A stretch of 64,000 bases of DNA from Bacillota bacterium (GTDB lineage: Bacteria; Bacillota; Bacilli; Paenibacillales; NBRC-103111), in assembly GCA_023386955.1 (NCBI GenBank), contig JAEWIS010000044.1:372001-436000 (forward strand). The letters are read 5' to 3'. Within the stretch, counting starts at the first letter, position 1, and each line of letters begins with the position of its first letter. The translations under genes were made by a program, and so were the position numbers. The notes under the pieces were generated by a model. That model was not told where the DNA came from. It searched no databases and saw only the letters and a program-made list of their open reading frames with translations. Below are positions 58,825 through 64,000 of the stretch, one piece after another.

Positions 58825-59840
58825 AAAGTCAGGGGGTGGGCTCCTGTTATGATGAGCAGGTGCGCCTGATGCGGGAGGGTTTGGCCGGCTTCATCGTCTC
58901 GGAGAATAAAAAAGGGCGTTTTGACCTGGTGCATTATCACACGGTAAACCTCCGGTATTATGTGGAGCGTCTGCGAAACCGTCATTCGACTGTTGGGATC
59001 GGCTACGTGCATTTTTTACCGGAAACCCTGGAGGGAAGCCTGAAGCTGCCAGCATTCACAAGGAAAGCCTTTTACAGATATGTGCTGGCCTTCTACAATA
59101 GCATGGACTATCTGGTTACGGTGAATCCGTATTTTGTCGAGCGTATCCGTTCATATGGAATCGACCATCCGGAAGTGCTTTTTATTCCTAACTTTGTTTC
59201 CTCCAAGAGCTTCTACCCAATGAGCGCTGAAGTGAGCGTGGCCTCGCGGAGCGAGTACGGTATCCCTTCACATAAGTTCGTTGTACTGGGTGTGGGACAG
59301 CTGCAAACGCGCAAAGGGGTATTTGATTTTGTGGAAACAGCCAAAATGCTGCCTGAGGTTCACTTTGTTTGGGCAGGCGGCTTCACCTTCGGTCGGATCA
59401 GCGACGGGTATGAGGACATTAAACGGCTTCTTGTCCATCCGCCGGCAAACGTGACTTTCCTCGGCATATTGGATCGTGAGAAGATGCCTGCCGTCTATAA
59501 TATGGCGGATATGATGTTCCTCCCGTCCTACGAGGAGCTGTTCCCCATGGCGATCCTGGAGGCGCTTTGCTGTAAAAAACCCGTATTGGTAAGAGACATT
59601 CCCCTTTATCGCGACATCCTGCTGGATTACTGTATGAAAGGCCGGAGTACAGACGAATATGCCTCGTTTATTAAAGAACTTGCAACGGATGCCGCTGCAT
59701 ATAACCGGTGGTGTGAACAATCATGGGAATGCCACCAGATGTATTCGGAAGAAAGGCTGCTGCGGCAGTGGACGGGATTTTATCAACATGCGTACACCAA
59801 AGGACGTTTTAAAGATGGCGGAAAAGAGAATAACACTTAA
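58785..59840 (+). CDS. Glycosyltransferase family 4, second glycolipid transferase
   Basis: A 351-residue GT-B enzyme. Acceptor side: HYHTVNLRYYVERLR; donor side: SYEELFPMAILEALCCKKPV (E-x7-E). With the gene before it, it resembles the BgsB/BgsA pair that makes mono- and then diglucosyldiacylglycerol. TTG 58785 is 7 bp after AAGGAGG, inside the end of the previous gene, so the two are translationally coupled. Product inferred: a disaccharide glycolipid or LTA anchor. Confidence 0.85.
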   Translation: MLTLNMRSSANRVKSQGVGSCYDEQVRLMREGLAGFIVSENKKGRFDLVHYHTVNLRYYVERLRNRHSTVGIGYVHFLPETLEGSLKLPAFTRKAFYRYVLAFYNSMDYLVTVNPYFVERIRSYGIDHPEVLFIPNFVSSKSFYPMSAEVSVASRSEYGIPSHKFVVLGVGQLQTRKGVFDFVETAKMLPEVHFVWAGGFTFGRISDGYEDIKRLLVHPPANVTFLGILDREKMPAVYNMADMMFLPSYEELFPMAILEALCCKKPVLVRDIPLYRDILLDYCMKGRSTDEYASFIKELATDAAAYNRWCEQSWECHQMYSEERLLRQWTGFYQHAYTKGRFKDGGKENNT

Positions 59841-60414
59841 AAGGGTGTTTCATGTAATATCTATGGCAGGACTGCTTCTGACCGTTATTTTGGTTGTTTA
59901 CGGATGGCATACCGGCATGTTGACTTCTTTGGATATGTTGAAGAGCACTGTCCATAAAACCGGAGCCTGGGGCCCGGCAGTGTTTGTACTCCTGCAAATC
60001 GTCCAAGTGGTTATACCGATCCTTCCCGGCGGCATCAGCTTATTGGCGGGGGTAATGATATTCGGTCCTGTAGCAGGATTCGTGTACAACTATCTCGGCA
60101 TAGCTGTTGGATCGGTAATCGCCTTCTTATTGGCACGAAGGTTGGGCGGGGCTTTTTTGCAGAGTGTTTCCTCCCAAAAGGTGTATGATACATGCATCAG
60201 GTGGCTGGACAAAAAGAACCGCTTTGAACCGTTCTTTGTCCTGGCTATTCTTCTGCCGGTAGCTCCCGATGACCTTCTGTGTATGGTGGCAGGACTTACA
60301 AAAATGAAACTGGAAAAATTTACAATGATCATTCTGTTATGCAAGCCATTCTCTATTGCCGCATACAGTTTTGGCATTTCTTCCTTCACAACTTGGATTG
60401 CCAGTGCCGTTTAA
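59815..60414 (+). CDS. VTT/TVP38 (DedA-like) membrane protein
   Basis: A 199-residue protein with five or six membrane helices. The VTT signature is GGISLLAGVMIFGPVAGFVY and the later LLPVAPDDLLCMVAGLTKM. DedA/TVP38 proteins help flip or transport phospholipids and undecaprenyl phosphate. ATG 59815 follows AAAGGACGTTTTAAAG and overlaps the preceding gene by 26 bp. Its place in a glycolipid operon supports lipid flipping as the role. Confidence 0.85.
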   Translation: MAEKRITLKRVFHVISMAGLLLTVILVVYGWHTGMLTSLDMLKSTVHKTGAWGPAVFVLLQIVQVVIPILPGGISLLAGVMIFGPVAGFVYNYLGIAVGSVIAFLLARRLGGAFLQSVSSQKVYDTCIRWLDKKNRFEPFFVLAILLPVAPDDLLCMVAGLTKMKLEKFTMIILLCKPFSIAAYSFGISSFTTWIASAV

Positions 60415-60443
60415 TTGAAAAGAACAATAAGAGGTGAAATCAT

Positions 60444-61274
60444 ATGAAAACCAAACTCATTGTGGATAGCTGCTGCGATATGCCCGATTCCATGAAGAAG
60501 GAAATGGGCATAACTGCTGTACCCTTAACTTTGATGCTGGGAGAAAGAGAATTTTTGGACGACGAAGCCCTGCATTTACCTGAATTTATGAAAGCGATGA
60601 AAGCCTGCACGGACAAGGTCGGCTCTGCTTCTCCATCGCCCTACCGGTATGCCTGTGCCATGGAGGAAACTCAGGAGTCCTTTGTGGTAACCCTGTCAAG
60701 CAAGCTGTCGGGGTCATATTCAAGTGCCATGCTGGCAAAATCCATGGCGGAAGAAAATGGGGCCAACACCTATGTTATTGATTCCAAAAGTGCTTCTGCG
60801 GGGCAGACGCTGATCGCTTTAAAGCTTCATAAGCTGCTGGCGCAGGGTCTGCCCAAGGAGGAAATCATAAATGCCATTCATCACTTTATTGATCATATGA
60901 AAACCTTCTTTGTCCTGGAGCGGTATGACAATCTCCAAAAGAATGGGCGGCTGAATAAGCTGTCAGGAAAAATAGCCCATCTTCTGAACATCAAACTGAT
61001 TATGGGTGCGGATGGGGAAGGAAGTATTGCCCTGTTTGACAAACCCCGCGGCACAGCAAAGATGATCGAAAAATTGCTTTCCTATATTGAAAAAAGCGGA
61101 AAGGACACCGCCGGTGAAAACATCGTGATTGCCCATTGCAACAATCCCGCCCTTGCAGAAAGGCTTGCTGACGCAATAAAGAATAGATTTCGTTTTTCTG
61201 ATATCCATGTTGTGCCAACGGGCGGAGTCAGCTCTCTGTATGCCGATGAGAAGGGGATTATCATGGCGTTCTAA
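60444..61274 (+). CDS. DegV-family fatty acid-binding protein
   Basis: A 276-residue two-lobed protein. It begins KLIVDSCCDMPDSMKKEMGI, and the lipid-site motif SSKLSGSYSSAMLAKSMAEE is typical, as is the C-terminal G-V-S-LYADEKGI. DegV/FakB proteins bind fatty acids for phosphorylation by FakA; FakA is not linked here. It may deliver acyl groups to the neighbouring acyltransferase or report on fatty acid supply. Start follows AGAGGTGAAATCAT. Confidence 0.88.
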   Translation: MKTKLIVDSCCDMPDSMKKEMGITAVPLTLMLGEREFLDDEALHLPEFMKAMKACTDKVGSASPSPYRYACAMEETQESFVVTLSSKLSGSYSSAMLAKSMAEENGANTYVIDSKSASAGQTLIALKLHKLLAQGLPKEEIINAIHHFIDHMKTFFVLERYDNLQKNGRLNKLSGKIAHLLNIKLIMGADGEGSIALFDKPRGTAKMIEKLLSYIEKSGKDTAGENIVIAHCNNPALAERLADAIKNRFRFSDIHVVPTGGVSSLYADEKGIIMAF

Positions 61275-61306
61275 GGAAAGGAAAGCCCCAGAAAGGAAGC
61301 GCCGAC

Positions 61307-61981
61307 TTGAATAAAATCATAGTGGTAGACGATGACCCGCATTTCCGGGAATTGGTGAAGGTGGTATTGCAGACAGAGGGTTTTTCCGTCCATGAAGCTG
61401 CCGATGGTCTCGATGCCCTTTCCAAATTGGAAACGGTAAAGGCGGATTTGGCTATCCTGGATGTGATGATGCCGCATATGGACGGCTTTGAGCTGTGCAG
61501 GGAGCTTCGGGAACGCTTCAATATTCCCTTGCTTATGCTCACGGCAAAGGGAGAAACCTCGCACAAGGTAAAGGGCTTTCAGTTGGGAACGGATGATTAT
61601 CTGGTGAAGCCCTTTGAGCCCTTGGAGCTGGTGGCCAGGGTGAAGGCCCTGTTAAAACGGTATCAGATTATCGCCTCCCAGAATGTTCAAGCCGGGAAAT
61701 TGGCCATGAACCAAAAAAATTACGAAGTGACGGCGGGTAATGAGAAAATCACACTTCCGCTTAAGGAATTTGAGCTTTTGTTTAAACTGGCCGGGCATCC
61801 CGGACGTACCTTCTCCCGTGATGCGTTGATTGAGGATATATGGGGCTACGATTTTGAGGGCAACGAGCGGACGCTGGACGTGCATATCAACCGTCTGCGC
61901 CAACGCTTCCCGGAAGAGAAAAGCGCTATTAAAATTACCACCATCCGGGGCTTGGGCTACCGCTTGGAAGTGGACCCATGA
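61307..61981 (+). CDS. OmpR-family response regulator
   Basis: A 224-residue regulator. Receiver domain 1-118 has the acidic pocket DDD (about residues 7-9), phospho-acceptor Asp in LAILDVMMPHMDGF (about 50) and Lys in LVKPFEPLEL. C-terminal winged helix includes FSRDALIEDIWGYDFEGNER and TLDVHINRLRQRF. TTG 61307 follows AAAGGAAGCGCCGAC. Its stop overlaps the kinase start (ATGA). TTTACAT repeats at 56150 are a candidate site. Confidence 0.95.
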   Translation: MNKIIVVDDDPHFRELVKVVLQTEGFSVHEAADGLDALSKLETVKADLAILDVMMPHMDGFELCRELRERFNIPLLMLTAKGETSHKVKGFQLGTDDYLVKPFEPLELVARVKALLKRYQIIASQNVQAGKLAMNQKNYEVTAGNEKITLPLKEFELLFKLAGHPGRTFSRDALIEDIWGYDFEGNERTLDVHINRLRQRFPEEKSAIKITTIRGLGYRLEVDP

Positions 61982-63519
61982 AAACGAACAGGTTCATCCG
62001 TTTTGCAGAGGGCGCTGTATCGGAGGTAGCCGGAGTTATAATCTGTTTTGCCGCCGCATTTGCCATCGTAATGACGTTGGGATGTATCCTCCTTTTACTT
62101 TCGGGCCGGGAAATCATAAACGGTGAGATTTTAACCTTATATATATCTGCCTTAGCTCCAGGGGTGCCGCTGTTTTTGATGGCTAAGAAAAGTCAGAAGG
62201 TCAGGACGCTGCTGGGCATTGAGTTTGCTCCCAAGAAAATAAACATCCGCATCATTTCCTTGATCGGTTTGATCACCGCCATTTTGTCCGTTTGTTTTGC
62301 TGTTGCCCACGGGCTGATCAGCATCGGGTACGCGGTCATCGGGTTAATGCCGGAGGCACAAGCCTCGCGGGAGTTTTGGAGCCTTAACATTCTCATCTGG
62401 GCGCTTCTTTTGTTCGTCGTGAAAAGATTTCTGTGGGCGAAGCTGCCTTTTGGCAACCGGTTTATCAGCAGGGGGGAAATCGTTCAGGGGGTTGCCGTGA
62501 CAGTTGTCATCGCGGCGGTCATCATGGGCGGGATGGTGGTGGCTTACCTGTTGGCTTTTGTTCTGTATGCTATTTTTATGGGCCAAAGCGTACCGGAGGA
62601 CGGCCCCCCGTTTTTCCATCTCCTCTGGCGTTACTCTGGCGTTTTGATTTTCTTGCTGCTTCGCCAATATCTCAAGCATTCCAATTTTACCGGCAATATC
62701 TATCTGCTGTCTGAGGTGATGGACTCGCTGGAGAAGATCTCGAAGGGGGATTTCAGCGTCCGGCTGAATGACAGGCTGAAAGAAAAGGGGCCGTTTGCCA
62801 AGCTGGTCAAGGGTGTCAACGAAATGGCCTTGAACCTGGAGCAGACAGAGAATATGAGACAGGAGTTTATTTCCAACGTCTCCCATGAAATCCAGTCTCC
62901 TCTTGCTTCTATTAAGGGTTTCGCCTACGTCCTCCAGAACGATGAGTTAACGCCCGAGGAACGAAAGCATTTCCTGAGCATTATCGAAACGGAAACCGGC
63001 CGGTTGTCCCGATTGAGTGAAAACCTGCTGAGGCTTGCCGCGTTGGAGGCCGACAGCGTTACATTCGAACCGAAGCCCTACCGGCTGGATAAACAGCTCC
63101 GGACTTTAATTCTGAGCTGTGAACCCCAATGGAGCCAAAAAAAGCTTAAGGTGGATGCTTTACTGGACAGTATCACGGTCACGGCGGATGAGGATATGAT
63201 GAGTCAGGTATGGATGAACCTCATTCACAACAGCATCAAGTTCACACCGGAGGGCGGCAGTATTCAGGTGGTTTTACAAGGACACGGGAAGACCGTGGAA
63301 TGCAGGATTTCCGATACGGGTGTTGGAATTGATGAGGAAACGCTGAAGCATATTTTTGAGCGGTTTTATAAAGCGGATCAAGCAAGGGAACGCTCCAAAA
63401 ATGGAAGCGGTCTGGGGCTTGCCATCGTAAAGAAAATTGTGGAAACACACAGCGGCAAAATCACGGTGCAAAGCGGGATGGGAGAGGGAACGGTCTTTAC
63501 GGTAACCTTGTCCGCATAG
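61978..63519 (+). CDS. Sensor histidine kinase with multi-helix membrane sensor
   Basis: A 513-residue kinase. Residues 15-225 hold about six membrane helices with little extracellular loop, so it may sense within the membrane. A HAMP-like linker (DSLEKISKGDFSVRLNDRLK) leads to HisKA with VSHEIQSPLASIKG (phospho-acceptor His) and HATPase with NSIKFT (N box), DTGVGID (G1) and GSGLGLAIVKKI (G2). Overlaps the response-regulator gene. Closes the cluster. Confidence 0.95.
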   Translation: MKTNRFIRFAEGAVSEVAGVIICFAAAFAIVMTLGCILLLLSGREIINGEILTLYISALAPGVPLFLMAKKSQKVRTLLGIEFAPKKINIRIISLIGLITAILSVCFAVAHGLISIGYAVIGLMPEAQASREFWSLNILIWALLLFVVKRFLWAKLPFGNRFISRGEIVQGVAVTVVIAAVIMGGMVVAYLLAFVLYAIFMGQSVPEDGPPFFHLLWRYSGVLIFLLLRQYLKHSNFTGNIYLLSEVMDSLEKISKGDFSVRLNDRLKEKGPFAKLVKGVNEMALNLEQTENMRQEFISNVSHEIQSPLASIKGFAYVLQNDELTPEERKHFLSIIETETGRLSRLSENLLRLAALEADSVTFEPKPYRLDKQLRTLILSCEPQWSQKKLKVDALLDSITVTADEDMMSQVWMNLIHNSIKFTPEGGSIQVVLQGHGKTVECRISDTGVGIDEETLKHIFERFYKADQARERSKNGSGLGLAIVKKIVETHSGKITVQSGMGEGTVFTVTLSA

Positions 63520-63534
63520 TGCAGCGTAAATAAA

Positions 63535-63577
63535 AGAAAGACATCTCTCCAAAAATGGGAAGATGTCTTCTTTGAGT
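63535..63577. terminator. Bidirectional terminator after the kinase
   Basis: AAAGACATCT and AGATGTCTT form the stem with A- and T-rich flanks on both sides. It suits the converging DUF3054-like gene too. Confidence 0.7.
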
Positions 63578-63584
63578 TTTGGGG

Positions 63585-63989
63585 TTAAATATTGCGGATC
63601 AGCCAGGTATATGCCCAACGCCACAGCGTCATAAACAGCAGGACGAAAAAGAAAGCCACCAGTCCGAAGGTCCAGCTGGGAGGTTTGTCTCCCGCCAGCC
63701 AGCGCAGTATCAGAGCCGCGGGTACGGCGATCACGGCGTTCACAAGGGTGTAGCCGAAGGCCTGGAGCATGGTGGAGTATGCTTTGCTGCGGTAAGCTCC
63801 TGTCAGAAGCCCTGCCAGAATCCACCCTACAATAAAGGGCAGGGTAATCATCCAAATTTCCGCAAAGCCGGAATCCATCTGGTGCTCCATGGTGCCGAAG
63901 AAGGTAAACAAAAGCAGTGCCAGTATATCCCCCACACCCAGCAGTAAGGCGCCGAAGATAAAATACTGGTTTTCAAAACGTTTCGTCAT
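63585..63989 (-). CDS. DUF3054-like four-helix membrane protein
   Basis: A 134-residue protein with four membrane helices: ALLLGVGDILALLLFTFFG, ITLPFIVGWILAGLL, LVNAVIAVPAALILRWLAG and LVAFFFVLLFMTLWRWAY. The GD--AL-LF, PF--GW and GAYR elements fit DUF3054, a family without known function. Start ATG 63989 is inside the window but the promoter is cut off. Confidence 0.75.
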   Translation of the reverse strand: MTKRFENQYFIFGALLLGVGDILALLLFTFFGTMEHQMDSGFAEIWMITLPFIVGWILAGLLTGAYRSKAYSTMLQAFGYTLVNAVIAVPAALILRWLAGDKPPSWTFGLVAFFFVLLFMTLWRWAYTWLIRNI

Positions 63990-64000
63990 GGTTCTCTGTC

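Overview
The window looks like a chromosomal segment of a Paenibacillus-like, spore-forming member of the Bacillota. The evidence is moderately high GC, strong AGGAGG ribosome binding sites, frequent TTG/GTG starts, a tyrosyl T-box, a guanine-class riboswitch, a collagen-like exosporium-type protein, and Bacillus-type genes (ytxGH, yueI, bdbC, ydjIHG-like, cheX, msrAB). I see no phage, insertion sequence, CRISPR or rRNA operon. The window starts inside a histidine kinase and ends just past a DUF3054-type gene.

Layout. 1-6.4 kb: kinase tail, collagen-like surface protein, a duplicated-domain small protein, a methyltransferase, two paralogous AraC/GyrI-like regulators and a TipA-type MerR regulator with a probable CTG start. 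6.4-10 kb: T-box-controlled tyrS and an SLC13 permease. 10-12.6 kb: repeat arrays and a convergent pair of small spore-coat-like genes. 11.9-14.6 kb: SPFH/zinc-ribbon operon resembling ydjIHG but without pspA. 14.7-24.7 kb: AraC regulator, APH-type kinase, purA-like gene opposite a LysR regulator, ECF sigma operon, riboswitch-controlled phosphoribosyltransferase/IMPDH operon, Rieske oxygenase. 25-31.6 kb: old-yellow-enzyme/PadR pair, bacteriohemerythrin-CheX pair, msrAB, an orphan radical SAM enzyme, a LiaF-like membrane protein. 31.6-35.3 kb: a two-gene radical SAM DNA-repair candidate behind a LexA-type box, three identical tRNA-Lys(CTT) genes, and a MerR-GGDEF fusion. 35.5-55 kb: mixed housekeeping and regulatory genes (thiD, TetR/flavodoxin, ytxGH, yueI, melA, murI), ending in a BlaI/BlaR1-like pair. 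55-63.5 kb: an M14 peptidase, then a run of acyltransferase, two glycolipid-type glycosyltransferases, VTT membrane protein, DegV, response regulator and kinase.

Two patterns cut across the genes. First, intergenic arrays of short motifs sit on a strict 50-52 bp grid, several in a forward-forward-reverse-reverse order with identical geometry at loci tens of kilobases apart. Every convergent intergenic gap longer than 200 bp in this window contains one. Second, an 83-bp promoter module, 68/83 identical between copies, lies upstream of both the LiaF-like gene and the glycolipid/two-component cluster 25 kb away. This suggests one envelope-related regulon.

The best candidates for undescribed biology are the grid arrays, the LexA-box-controlled radical SAM pair, the shared promoter module and the MerR-GGDEF fusion. 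All calls come from reading sequence only. Family names rest on recognised motifs, not on searches.
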